Positions 11,631 to 22,783 of a stretch of DNA of 64,000 nucleotides are shown here, piece by piece. The position numbers and the translations under genes were made by a program. Under the pieces are notes generated by a model. It searched no databases, was not told where the DNA came from, and worked only from the letters and a program-made list of their open reading frames with translations. Numbering within the stretch: position 1 is the stretch's first letter; each line of letters starts with the position of its first letter. Origin of the DNA: Trichaptum fuscoviolaceum. Taxonomy: Eukaryota; Basidiomycota; Agaricomycetes; Hymenochaetales; Trichaptaceae. The DNA is taken from positions 241,317 through 305,316 of the forward strand of contig CAJSYZ010000012.1 of assembly GCA_910574455.1 (NCBI GenBank), read 5' to 3'.

Positions 11631-11898
11631 TGTTACAACCTGGGGGGAACCTGGGGGCCGGGGCGCGTTAGCGGCTTCCTGTGCAAGGCCTGGGAGAGCG
11701 CACGGCAGCGGAGAAGGCAAAGGGGAACCGTTAAGAACACTACAACGCCAACGGAGTCGCACAGGGAGCGGGGCTACAGGTGCGAGACGCGAGGGGGCTC
11801 GAGGCGAGGACGGGATGGAGTCAGAGTCGAGGCGGGGAAGGCAGAGTCAAGGCGCGGGGAGACAGAGTCAGAATCGTGACCGGGAATCTCAGAGTGGG
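11631..11898 (+). repeat. Truncated copy of the 2.4-kb LTR-like repeat
   Basis: The first 268 bp repeat the start of the element that follows (TGTTACAACCTGG, then GGGGCGCGTTAGCGG). Either a partial tandem duplication or an element interrupted by its relative at 11899. Confidence 0.75.
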
Positions 11899-14363
11899 TG
11901 TTACAACCTGGGGGGAACCTGGGGGCCGTGGCGCGTTAGCGGCTTCCGGGGCAAGGCCTGGGAGAGCGCGCGGCAGTGGAGAAGGCGTAGGGAACCGTTA
12001 AGGACGCTACAATGCCAACGGAGTCGCGCGGGAAGCGGGGCTGCGGGGGCAAGACGCAAGGGGGCTCGAGGCGAGGGCGGGACGGAGTCAGAGTCGAGGC
12101 GGGGAAGGCAGAGTCGAGGCGCGGGGAAACGCGCAGACCGGGAATCGCAGAGCGGGATTCTTGCGGGAATCTCAGGGCGGGATTCATTCGGGAATCTCAG
12201 ACCGGGATTTGTGCGGGAATTGCAGAGCGGGGTTCGTTCGGGATTCGTGCGGGAATCTCAGAGCGGGATTCTGGCGGAAATCTCAGAGCGGGATTCTGGC
12301 GGGAATCTGAGAGCGGGATTCTGAGCAGGACTCAAGGCGGGATTCGCAGAGCGGGATCCGGGGCAAGACAGAGACAAGAGAGCCAGAGAGCAGGCGTGCT
12401 CAGGACAGGAGCAGAGAGCTCAGGATAACCGGGATCTCAAGGCAACACTTCTGTATCAGGAGGAGGTTCCCTAAGGAAGCACTCGACAAGTCAGCATTGT
12501 AAAACTACACTAGAGACAAGACAGAAACACACCTAAGGAAGCACTCGACAAGAGGACAAAAGTGAGTGCTCCTTACGGTGGTGACAGGTATTTATCTACG
12601 GGGCAGAATCTACAGGGAACAGGCATGCACAAACGCGCAACTAACTAGTTACACAATCTGGCGGGCAAAGGCCGCGCATACAGTGACGTGAATCCGGGAA
12701 CCGGGATTCGGTGCGGGGAACATCTGGGCAAGATCTAAGGGAACGAGCGTGAAGCATGGTCAAGTGAAACAAAGAGAACTAAAGGAATGTAATTGTGCGC
12801 GAGGTATCAAGCTGGCGCACAGGCAGCGGGGTAACGAACGTGGGGGGCGGATGTAATGCATACATCGTCTCGGGATAAGCTGCAGGCAACTTCTGGCGTG
12901 GATCAGGGTCGCGGGAGATCGACAGGGACCAACTTCGAAGAAGCCGGTGCTTCGATGTCGTAACGAAGCCTAATCGCGAGGCGCGCGCGGGGCAGGGCGA
13001 CTAAGGACGAGGTTCGAGTCCTTGCGGACAATGAGATCAATCCCGCACACGGGGTGGCGGGAATCTGGTCTACGGGCCGGGACAGGACGCTACTAGCGAG
13101 ACTAGTTGGCTGGCACGTGCGTGGCCAGGCCAATCACCTGGGGCTATCTCAAGACGAGGTTAGCATCGAGGAGCGGGGAAGCTAAGGGGTTTCCCTTGGA
13201 CAACGGGAAACTTGCGCGATTCGCGACGGGATCATGCAGGGAATCTGGTTCGGGTTTCGACCGGGAATCGAGTTCGGGTTTCGACCGGGAATCGTAGCGG
13301 GAATCTTTCGGGAATCAGAGCGGGAACTTAGCTGGGGTTGCGATGGGAATCGCAGCGGGATCGAAGGCGGGAATCCTGCGGGGGATTTGCGCAGGGATTC
13401 AAGACGGGACGCGAGGCGGGAAACGAGCGGGATTTCGACTGGGATTGTGCGGGGGAAAGGAGCGGGATTCCAACCGGGAAGCGAGCGGGGTTTCTACCGG
13501 GAATGAGCGGGGGAGTCTGGCGGGACTCTAGTCGGGAAACAAGCGGGGGGAGTTTGGCGGGACTCCAACCGGGACGAGTGGGGGAGTCTTGACAGGACTC
13601 CAACCGGGAACGAGCGTGGGTTGCGGGATTGTCAGAGAGGACGCTTGACAGTGTTCGTGGCGAGGCGGGATTCCTCGTGGGGCAGGCTAGGGACGAACAA
13701 GGGCAGGTCGAGAGGCACGGGATGTCGAAGGTGTTAGCTAGGGCACTGCAGCAGGTCAAGCGCAGGGTAGGGTTTGTGACCGGGCAGGATTGCGGGACAG
13801 CAATCCTTGACCGCTGTCGTGTTGGCTTACTCAAGGCCAGACAGAGGTCGGCTTTGGATGCAGTGGATCTATCTCCTAACTGCACTTCATGACTGTGGAC
13901 GCGAGGCCGGGATCTGGTATCCGGGCATAGTCGAGAACCTACAAGGTCTCGGGATAGCTATGGCTATGGCTATGGCTATGGCTGTGGCTATGGTGAGTGA
14001 CTTCAGGACTATGGCAAGGTACGGGGTTCGCTGGAGCGGGGAACAGAGCATGACGGGAGCGGGGAGCAAGCGGGGGATCATCCTAGAGTCGGGAGAACGA
14101 CAAGGCGGGCTAGGGATGGATCGAGACATGGGGACGAGGCGGGGGACTGACAAGGAGACATGGGCGAGGACAAGCAGGGGCGAGGAGGTTGTAGCGGGGC
14201 ATTACTCTTAGCAGGAGAATGCAAGGCAAAGCAGAGGTTCTTCCGGGATCAGAGAGCGGGGAATCCTTTCGGGATCTGTCCAAGGTCGCAATCCTGGGTT
14301 TCAGTATACGGGATTCTGTTTGGGATTGCCTTAGACATGTTGGGGTCCTGGGGGATCCTGACA
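11899..14363 (+). mobile_element. 2.47-kb LTR-like repeat, copy A
   Basis: Near-identical over most of its length to 18883-21249. Starts TGTTACAACC and ends GGATCCTGACA. GC-rich, full of GGGAATC and GCGGGATT runs, with CCTAAGGAAGCACTCGACAAG-type blocks near 12472 and 12530 and a GGCTAT tandem run near 13960. No protein domain; long frames inside it on both strands are by-products of its composition. It lacks a clean flanking duplication, unlike copy B. Best read as a solo LTR or non-autonomous LTR element. Confidence 0.7.
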
Positions 14364-15202
14364 GTATTCTGATTGACAATGTGTTTATGTAGATCAGAAT
14401 CCATAGTATTAAGGCTTTACATTACAAGACTAGCGACCTTGTATTATGGACACAGCATGAGTACTGAATATATGAAGTCTACTTATGTTATTTGTGGTCA
14501 GACTGAAAGGTACCGGACTAACACGTTCAAAATTTCGCTCTGGCGCGTCGCAACGCGTGCGAAATACGACTCATGATATCATACCGTGACCCAAACTGAA
14601 GCAGTATGATTTCATGTAAATCTACGGAATCTCGTACAGCAGCACCGGATAGTCATACATCGAGAATCAAGATGCCAGTAATGCGCAAGGGCAAGCTGTT
14701 TTGTATCTTAGACCACAGGCATCGCCGTGAGAAATCATTGATATTTAGGCTCCGCTTTATTCTGTCGCAGCGTTGGTGCCACCAACGCAATACTACAGAA
14801 AGAACTCCCTTTCCTTCTCTTGCCATTGAATGATCTGGCATCTAGTGCGTGCATATCATATGAGCCACTTCGTTAATTGAATCTCATGCGCAAATCATGC
14901 ATTTCATGTCTAACGAAATTGTTTACTGCTCTTCCTCTAATGGCTGTGGCATCAAAGAAAGTAGATGACAGTTGTCATGGTTACGAATAGCAGATCTTCA
15001 CGCCAACTGACCTGCAGGTGAAGTGTGCTGAATCAAGGCTCAGCATGGCTTTGACATTTCCAATTTGCGTCAAAAGTGCATTCCTTAAAGCTACCCGCCC
15101 TTCACAGGTTCGGACCCAGAAATTTCCTTCATTGTATGAACTCGCTGAGGACACTGTACACGACCGTTTCATCTGCTCCCAAGCATACTGTTCATTCAAT
15201 AG
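14364..15202. other. Intergenic stretch upstream of the disrupted MYND gene
   Basis: No gene recognised. Presumed promoter region of the MYND gene starting at 15203. Confidence 0.35.
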
Positions 15203-16500
15203 ATGGATCCTTATTCACTCCCTCCCAAATTTACTATTCCGGAGGCTCAAGAGGTACGTGCAATACTCCTCCGCTCTAATTTAGATTACATATTTTTTTC
15301 CACCATAGATAATAAAGAACGCGAAGGCAGGGTCATTAGATGACTTGATTACCGTGTCTAAAGGGATTTTTCCACCCAAACTTCACCAAGCCATATTTGA
15401 AATGGCTTTTCAGCACATCGAAAAGAACAAGCCGCCCATGGGGGACCATTTCCAGAAAACCTGGAAGCTCGGGAAGCTCATGTCTGCATCCATGCTGACT
15501 ATCCACAGCGTTCATACATCTGTTTCCATGAACATGGTAAACAATGTACGACTCTCAATGCTATGGCCTCAGGCATTCGAGTGGATCCAGTACCTTCGGC
15601 ACTCGATTGATCATCTACACAATCATGCAACTGGAGATGACGTAGAGAGTGTATGCTGCAACTATGCGTTTCGTATCCGGTGTTTTATTTACGCTGCATC
15701 TAAGTTCCCGGTAGTACGCGATTCTCGCCTCCGAGACCTGGACGTGGTCAATTTCATTGCAGAGTGGTGGGCGTCAGGAAACGTGACCAGACGCGAGACG
15801 GATGAGGCAACGCAAGCGATAGCTGACCTTAACTTTCTTCTCGACAACGAGGAGGGCATGGCACAGTTCTTGAGTGCCTTGCTTAGGACCTTCGGGTCTG
15901 CAGAAAATCTTGCGCATTTTGCAGTTAGAAACGCACACAATGCATTGCGCGGCCGGAACAACGGAATGGTGATGCCAGCGTGCTATGTTGGAGTGTCTTG
16001 GCTTCTCCTCAGCATGAAGGATCCGATTTCCCAAGCTGTCCTCGAAAAGGGGATGGTCTCTTCATTACTGAAAACAATGGGGGTGCTTGTCGGCCTACCT
16101 CTATACCAACGCACAAACACTCTGGGACTAGCCTTCAAACCTTAATAGAGGTTTTTTGTCGCCAAAATGCGGTCAATTGGATCGCTCAGGGCTTCCATCA
16201 CGAAATGTGGGATATCCTATTCAAGATACGTCATATCCCAGATATCCACGCGAAAAGCGAGTTACCATTTGCGATCAAGTTGGTTCGCGACCTACTACCG
16301 ACTTTTATGCGGTTCAATATGGTCTTCAATGCTGCTTATATGCGCGAAATCGAACCTCCTGCGCGTTTCACTGATGTGGGAGACTCTCCCACTCAATACA
16401 AGGTGGCTTGGGGGATATTGGAGAGCTGCTTTTTAGAACATGTTGATATGCGGCGTCGTCGTGGTACAGACTTTTGCGATGCAGATGTCTACTGCAGTAA
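15203..16500 (+). pseudogene. MYND family member 4, 5' part (exons 1-2), split by transposons
   Basis: Exon 1 (15203-15253) encodes MDPYSLPPKFTIPEAQE. Exon 2 (15309-16500) starts IIKNAKAGSLDDL, carries LWPQAFEWIQYL and ends DVYCSN at the conserved intron. Exon 2 is 1192 nt, one base over a multiple of three; the frame shifts near 16125, between QRTNTLG in one frame and TSLQTLIEVFCRQN in the next. The donor GTAAGT at 16501 is intact, but the intron now holds a Tc1/mariner element and a 4.25-kb TIR element, so exon 3 lies 5.66 kb away at 22157. Frameshift plus downstream stop make it a pseudogene. Confidence 0.88.
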
Positions 16501-16529
16501 TGTAAGTGCTGCGCGACAGAGTATACATA

Positions 16530-17869
16530 CAGCGGGTTACCAAAAATGAGTAGACAGATTCCCACGGTCAACTCAATTTTAACGGACTTGGTCAACAAAA
16601 AAATTCATTTCATGTCAATGACTGCATGTAAAAACAGGATACTGTGCATAAACATAGAGGAGATAGAGATGTTGTGATTGCATATAATGATGTCCATATT
16701 TAATAAGAAGTATGTCCTCCTTTAGCCGAAAGAACTTGTTGTACCCGATCTGGCATTGACTGGACAAGAGCATTAATCTCGTCAATGGTAATGCTGTCCC
16801 AAGCTTCCTGGACCGCTTGTTTCAACTCGTCAACAGAGGTAGGAGGGTGAGGCCTTGAACGAATGCGTTGTTTAAGAATAGACCAAAGATTTTCGATAGG
16901 ATTAAGGTCCGGCGAGTTGGGTGGATGAAAAAAGAGCTGGACCCCCTCTTTACTGAACCATCATAGTGTTTTTTTGACTTGTGGAAGGATGCGCCATCTT
17001 GTTGGTAGTACATATATCTTCGTGACCCTTTTAGGTCCCTGTATATGCCAAGAACCACCGGGTCCAATACCTGTTCAATATACCTTTCTGTATTCATTCC
17101 TCCACCGGCACCTCCTGGATAGTCCAACATTACAAGTGGTCCCTTGTAATTCTGAGCAAAGCAACCCCACACCATAACGCGCACAGATGATTGGTTGAAG
17201 GACCAAATTAAGCAGTCGTCATCATAAGTCTCGTTCGGGCGGTGGGTGATATAAACTTGACCCTTGTTGTCACCAATATGAATATAGCTCTCGTCTGACC
17301 ATATGATGTGTTGCCAATGATTGTATTTCCATTGCTTGTACTTGGTGGCCCATTGTTGTCGTAGTTTAATATGATCCTTACGAAGGTAAGGTTTGCGACG
17401 TGCAGCTCTCCGATGGTATCCGGACTCCGAAAGCACACGCCGGATAGTGCTTGATGAAACTTTGGGGTTAACAGAGTTTCCTAACGCTGCAAGACCCAGC
17501 CGTCGATTCTTTTGTGCCAGAAGTACCACAGCTCTTTTCATGCGATCCGATAGCTTGCGAGGACGGCCGGAGCGCATGCGACCATGCGTGGCCCCGAATT
17601 TATTAAACTTCGAACACCAAGAATAGGCTGTAGATCGACTGATCCCAAATAGTGCTTGTGCTTCTTTCATTTTTCCACCGGCTTTCAGAAACCCAACAAC
17701 TCTATTTCTGAATGGAGAATCGAACTCATGACAATGAGCTTTATCAGACATTTTTTTTGCAGAGCGAGCGATGAGGGCAAAGACAACAAAAACACGTTGC
17801 AAACGCAAGGCGCGCACACCTTTTTACGGTGTCACGTGACACTGTCTACTCATTTTTGGTAACCCGCTG
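16530..17869 (-). mobile_element. Tc1/mariner element, 1340 bp
   Basis: Perfect 28-bp terminal inverted repeats beginning CAGCGGGTTACCAAAAATG, with TA target duplications at 16528-16529 and 17870-17871. It sits 29 bp into an intron of MYND member 4. It encodes one transposase on the minus strand. TIR identity suggests a fairly recent insertion. Confidence 0.93.
16700..17751 (-). pseudogene. Tc1/mariner transposase, one frameshift
   Basis: Likely start ATG at 17751 (MSDKAHCHEFDSPF). An N-terminal helix-turn-helix (AQALFGISRSTAYSWC) and a GRPRKL basic motif precede the DDE catalytic domain: IIWSDESYIHI holds the first Asp and YYQQDGASFHKS the second. The third motif, SPDLNPIENLW, is in another frame and is reached only after a 1-nt change near 16940, beside a run of G. 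The frame then ends at 16700. The copy is therefore not autonomous as sequenced, unless this is a base-calling error in the homopolymer. Confidence 0.85.
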
Positions 17870-17899
17870 TATAACACGCTTATAAGTTGTTCATAAGCC

Positions 17900-18246
17900 C
17901 ACCTTAGGCAACGGATTTCAGGGTCCAATAGGGCCTCTTAGGGGTAGTTCTTTTTGCAAAAGAATAGACCTTACCATATGAAAGCTCCCGATGTTCGTCC
18001 CCCTATTTACCCAAGAAGTTCGTGAGACATTGGTAGAATCCCAAAACATTCACGATGTTCGGCATTCAAGTTGCCGATGTTTGCGAGACCTTCGTGAACA
18101 TCCGAAGCCACACGATCTTCGGGTAACATGGCACAAAATATGTAGTATATATGCACAAAATAAATACACTCACAAGAACAATTAAAATGGTAAATGAATG
18201 CTATATTATGTGAGAAGAACATCTGCAGGACATCTGCGAATATCTG
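17900..18246 (+). repeat. Left terminal inverted repeat
   Basis: Aligns with the reverse complement of 21801-22150 with scattered mismatches. Its inner end merges into the 21-bp minisatellite. Confidence 0.85.
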
Positions 18247-18424
18247 CAGAACATCTGCAAATATCTGCAGAACATCTGCGAACATCTGCAGAACATCTGC
18301 AAATATCTGCAGAACATCTGCAAATATCTGCAGAACATCTGCAAATATCTGCAGAACATCTGCAAATATCTGCAGAACATCTGCAAATATCTGCAGAACA
18401 TCTGCGAGAACATCTGCAGAACAT
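18226..18424. repeat. 21-bp minisatellite in the TIR element
   Basis: About nine copies of a unit made of GAACATCTGCA plus AATATCTGCA, so a sub-period of 10-11 bp. The right TIR keeps only one to two units. The unit length is a multiple of three, so open frames on both strands here are artefacts. Confidence 0.9.
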
Positions 18425-18882
18425 TGAAATTGCAACCTCGGGTTTTGCCTCAGTGGGCTGGCCAATCACAGCACATATAAGTGTATACCGTCCGTTTGCA
18501 TGATCCATTCACTTATCTACCGCATACAACTAACTATTTCTCCCCCCATTGCATTGTCTTGTTCTATTCAGACCCTAATAGGTGACTACACATGTAATAC
18601 ACTAGTTTCAATATCTAAATGCTCTTGTAATACTCAGAATCTTGAAAAGAGGAGGAATGTATGTATGTGAAACAACTTGAATACATACTGGATCTGACTC
18701 CTGACTCGGAGTCCATAACAGAGCTTCTCTACCAAAAGCCCCCACCCCTCAGTAAGTAACATAAGAAATATTTATTCAGTTCTTCTCTAACTATGTACAT
18801 TACTATGCCCTATGGCATTGGATGGCATCAAACAATACTTTCATGTGTACTTCTCGGGCCTGCACCAAAGGCCCAGAGTATC

Positions 18883-21249
18883 TGTTACGACCTGGGGGGA
18901 AACTGGGGGCCGGGGCGCGTTAGCGGCTTCCGGGGCAAGGCCTGGGAGAGCGCGCGGCAGCGGCGAAGGCGCAGGGAACCGTTAAGGACGCTACAGCGCC
19001 AACGGAGTCGCGCGGAAGCGGGGCTACAAGGGCGAGACGCAAGGGGGCTCGAGGCGAGGACGGGACGGAGTCAGAGTCGAGGCGGGGAAGGCAGAGTCGA
19101 GGCGCGGGGAGACAGAGTTGAGACGCAGGGAGACGCGCAGACCGGGAATCGCAGAGCGGGATTCTAGCGGAAATCTCAGAGCGGGATTCTGGCGGGAATC
19201 TCAGAGCGGGATTCCGGGCAGGACTCAAGGCGGGATTCGCAGAGCGGGATCCGGGGCAAGACAGAGATCAGAGAGCCAGAGAGCAGGCGTGCTCAGGACG
19301 GGAGCAGAGAGCTCAGGATAACCGGGATCTCAAGGCAACACTTCTGTATCAGGAGGAGGTTCCCTAAGGAAGCACTTGACAAGTCAGCATTGTAAAACTA
19401 CACTAGAGACAAGACAGAAACACACCTAAGGAAGCACTCGACAAGAGGACAAAAGTGAGTGCTCCTTACGGTGGTGACAGGTATTTATCTACGGGGCAGA
19501 ATCTACAGGGAACAGGCATGCACAAACGCGCAACTAACTAGTTACACAATCTGGCGGGCAAAGGCCGCGCATACAGTGACGTGAATCCGGGAACCGGGAT
19601 TCGGTGCGGGGAACATCTGGGCAAGATCTAAGGGAACGAGCGTGAAGCATGGTCAAGTGAAACAAAGAGAACTAAAGGAATGTAATTGTGCGCGAGGTAT
19701 CAAGCTGGCGCACAGGCAGCGGGGTAACAAGCGTGGGGGGCGGATGTAATGCATACATCGTCTCGGGATAAGTTGCAGGCAACTTCTGGCGTGGATCAGG
19801 GTCGCGGGGGATCGACAGGGACCAACCTCGACAAGGCCTGTGTTTCGATGTCGTAACAAAGCCTAATCGCGAGGCGCGCGCGGGGCAGGGCGACTAAGGA
19901 CGGGGTTCGAGTCCTTGTGGACGATGAGATCAATCCCGCACACGGGGTGGCGGGAATGTGGTCTGCGGGCCGGGACGGGACGCTACTAGCGAGACTAGTT
20001 GGCTGGCACGTGCGTGGCCAGGCCAATCACCTGGGGCTATCTTCAAGACAGGGTTAGCATCAAGGAGCAGGGAAGCTAAGGGGTTTCCCGTAGGCGACGG
20101 GAAACCAGCAAGATTCGCGACGGGATTTGAGCGGGGGATCGAGACAGGGTTCAATCGGGAATCATAGCGGGATTCTTTCGGGAATCAGAGCGGGGACTTA
20201 GCTGGGGTTGCAATGGGAATCGCGACGGGATCGAAGGCAGGAATCCTGTGGGGGATTTGTGCAGGGATTCAAGACGGGACGCGAGGCAGGAAACGAGCGG
20301 GATTTCGACTGGGATTGTGCGGGGGAAAGGAGCGGGATTCCAACCGGGAAGCGAGCGGGGTTTCTACCGGGAATGAGCGGGGGAGTCTGGCGGGACTCTA
20401 GTCGGGAAACAAGCGGGGGGAGTTTGGCGGGACTCCAACCGGGACGAGTGGGGGAGTCTTGACAGGACTCCAACCGGGAACGAGCGTGGGTTGCGGGATT
20501 GTCAGAGGGGACGCTTGACAGTGTTCGCGGCGAGGCGGGATTCCTGGCGGGGCAGGCTAGGGACAAACGAGGGCAGGTCGAGAGGCACGGGATGTCGAAG
20601 GGGTTAGCTAGGGCACCGCGGCTGGACGAGCGCAGGGCAGGGTTCGTGACCGGGCAGGATTGTGGGACAGCAATCCTTGACCGCTGTTGTGTTGGCTTAC
20701 TCAAGGCCAGACAGAGGTCGGCTTTGGACGCAGTGGATCTATCTCCTAACTGCACTTCATGACTGTGGACGCGAGGCCGGGATCTGGTATCCGGGCATAG
20801 TTGAGAACCTACGAGGTCTGGGATAGCTATGGCTATGGCTATGGCTGTGGCAGGCTATGGCTATGGCTGTGGCTATGGTGAGTGACTTCGGGACTATGGC
20901 GAGGTACGGGGTTCGCTGGAGCGGGGAACAGAGCATGACGGGAGCGGGGAGCGAGCGGGGGATCATCCTAGAGTCGGGAGAACGACAAGGCGGGCTAGGG
21001 ATGGATCAAGACACAGGGACGAGGCGGGGGACTGACGAGGAGACGTGGGCGAGGACAAGCAGGGGCGAGGAGGTCGTAGCGGGGCGTAACTCTTAGCAGG
21101 AGAATGCATGGCGAAGCAGAGGTTCTTCCGGGATCAGAGAGCGGAGGATCCTTTTTGGATCTTAGCCAAGGTCGCGATTTCGGGTTTCAGTATACCGGGT
21201 TCTGTTCGGGATTGCCTTAGACATGTTGGGGTCCTGGGGGATCCCGACA
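18883..21249 (+). mobile_element. 2.37-kb LTR-like repeat, copy B, nested in the TIR element
   Basis: Starts TGTTACGACC, ends GATCCCGACA, and is flanked by the 5-bp duplication GTATC (18878-18882 and 21250-21254), which fixes both ends. Near-identical to copy A. The TG..CA ends and 5-bp duplication fit a solo LTR, although 2.4 kb is long for a fungal LTR. No internal domain or primer site is seen. A block near 19425-19472 can form a hairpin (TAAGGA..GCACTC with GAGTGCT..CCTTA). Confidence 0.82.
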
Positions 21250-21800
21250 GTATCCATCCTTGCAAGCAGTAGTTTCAAGTATATTACTTATGGAGATTGA
21301 ATACTATTTGTTTATTTCTGTGCTTGTACAGCATGACTACTTATATTTTACAAGGGTCCTTGTAAGTGTATTTGTTTTATGCATATATACCGTAACACAA
21401 AGTTCAACATTTTAGACTTTTTGATTGTTTCCTCTGTAACTCAACAACTAATTGTCGCGTTCAAAAGTTAAATATATACATGGAAAGGTCTTGATTAGTA
21501 GTTTCTGTCGGTATATATATCAAAATTTTAAGCAAGGAATTGACGGAGTTATGGATGTTCGAAATTGGAGTCTCATTGAGACAGTACTGTGACATTCCGA
21601 TAATTCGGACAAAATCATAATATATTCATTTCCGCTTCAAATCACTTCGGATTTTTCGCAATGGGAAGGGAGTTATATGTACTTTGCACCAAGAAGGTCT
21701 GCTACCTTACTGTCGAAAATTGTGTGGCTTTGGATGTTCGCGGCAACTAGGCAAAGGTCTTGGACAGTCTCACGATCTTCTCTGGTGTATACACGAACAT

Positions 21801-22150
21801 CGCAGTTATTCGCAGATGTCCTGCAGATGTTCTTCTCACATAATATAGCATTTGTTTACCATTTTAATTGTTCTTGTGAGTGAATTTATTTTGTGCATAT
21901 ATACTACATATTTTGTACCATGTTTCCCGAAGATCGTGTGGCTTTGGATGTTCACGAAGGTCTTGCAAACATCGGCAACTTAAATGCCGAACATCGTGAA
22001 TGTTTTGGGATTCTACCGAAGTCTCACGAACTTCTTTGGGTAAATAGGGGGACGAACATCGGGAGCTTTCATATGGTTAGGTCTATTCTTTTGCAAAAAG
22101 AACTACCCCTAAGAGGCCCTATTGGACCCTGAAATCTGTTGCCTAAGGTG
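21801..22150 (-). repeat. Right terminal inverted repeat
   Basis: Inverted partner of 17900-18246. Ends GTTGCCTAAGGTG immediately before CATAAGCC. Confidence 0.85.
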
Positions 22151-22156
22151 CATAAG

Positions 22157-22783
22157 CCCCTGTGCAGGACCAAAGGGCCGGACCGGATCTTTAGTAAATG
22201 TGGAGGGTGTAAGCTTGCATTATACTGCACAGCATCTTGCCAAAAGATCGCTTGGAAAGCGTGTCATAGGAATGAATGTAAGGAAATTCAGAAACAGAAA
22301 GGTGAAGTACATTCTTGAAGCACCTGCGAAGGCGAAATAGTCTCATGCCTTCCCTTTCACAGAGAATTGTCCACTGACACTCAAAAGCGAAAGAAGTTAT
22401 ATTTGATACTTCGCTTTAACGCAGATGAAACGTCATCAGACTGGTATATGTCAGGAAGCCATCAAACACTTCCTGGGCATTCCATATTCACGCCTTACGC
22501 TACACATGTACATAGCGGGCTGGCCTATAAGGGTTACCTTTACCAATGATGCTGGCCGAGATCTTCCAGATGCCAAGCACTATCGGAATCTCATTCTAAC
22601 AAAGGCACTACGCTCTTGATTATCCATTACGAAAGCGGAGGGCATGGAAAGACTGAGCTTGCCATCGCCAGCTTGGGAGGGGTCGTATATGGTGGACTGA
22701 CAGATGGTGAGACGTCAAGGGGCGTCACGGTGTGCGTTGTGGACGTAGATGGCAAACCGATTAAGGCAGATTGCGAGCGGTGA
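22157..22783 (+). pseudogene. MYND family member 4, 3' part (exons 3-4)
   Basis: Exon 3 (22157-22301) is exactly 145 nt and phase 1, as in members 1, 5 and 6. It begins PLCRTKGPDRIFS, directly after an AG recreated by the transposon's target duplication, and carries KCGGCKLALYCTASCQ and CHRNEC. Exon 4 begins at 22363 and reads SERSYI, then an in-frame TGA at 22404, then continues QMKRHQTGICQEAIKHF, matching the family's RRHLPGLRQ region. A further frame change occurs near 22605 before LLIIHYESGGHGK. The frame ends at 22781. It is the separated second half of the gene starting at 15203. Confidence 0.87.

Larger units (their letters stand above)
17900..22150. mobile_element. 4.25-kb non-autonomous TIR element
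   Basis: Long inverted repeats of about 350 bp begin CACCTTAGGCAAC and end GTTGCCTAAGGTG. An 8-bp duplication CATAAGCC flanks it (17892-17899 and 22151-22158). Without the nested repeat at 18883-21249 its own length is about 1.9 kb, with no transposase. An 8-bp duplication suits hAT- or P-like elements; such long TIRs recall foldback or Mutator-like elements, so superfamily is open. Its target was the 3' splice site of MYND member 4: the duplication contains the AG. Confidence 0.88.

Noticed and set aside
12990..13030. GGTTCGAGTCC in the LTR-like repeats as a tRNA B box
   Set aside because: No acceptor stem, A box or anticodon arm fits around it.
13328..13885. Long antisense open frame (about 185 codons) in the LTR-like repeat, with a twin at 20198-20755
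   Set aside because: Both come from the same GC-rich non-coding repeat, have several open frames at once and show no domain.
18226..18424. CRISPR-like regular repeats
   Set aside because: Units are contiguous with no unique spacers and the context is a eukaryotic transposon; it is a minisatellite.
22157..22783. Independent small MYND gene
   Set aside because: Exon length, phase and the restored intron show it is the second half of the gene starting at 15203.
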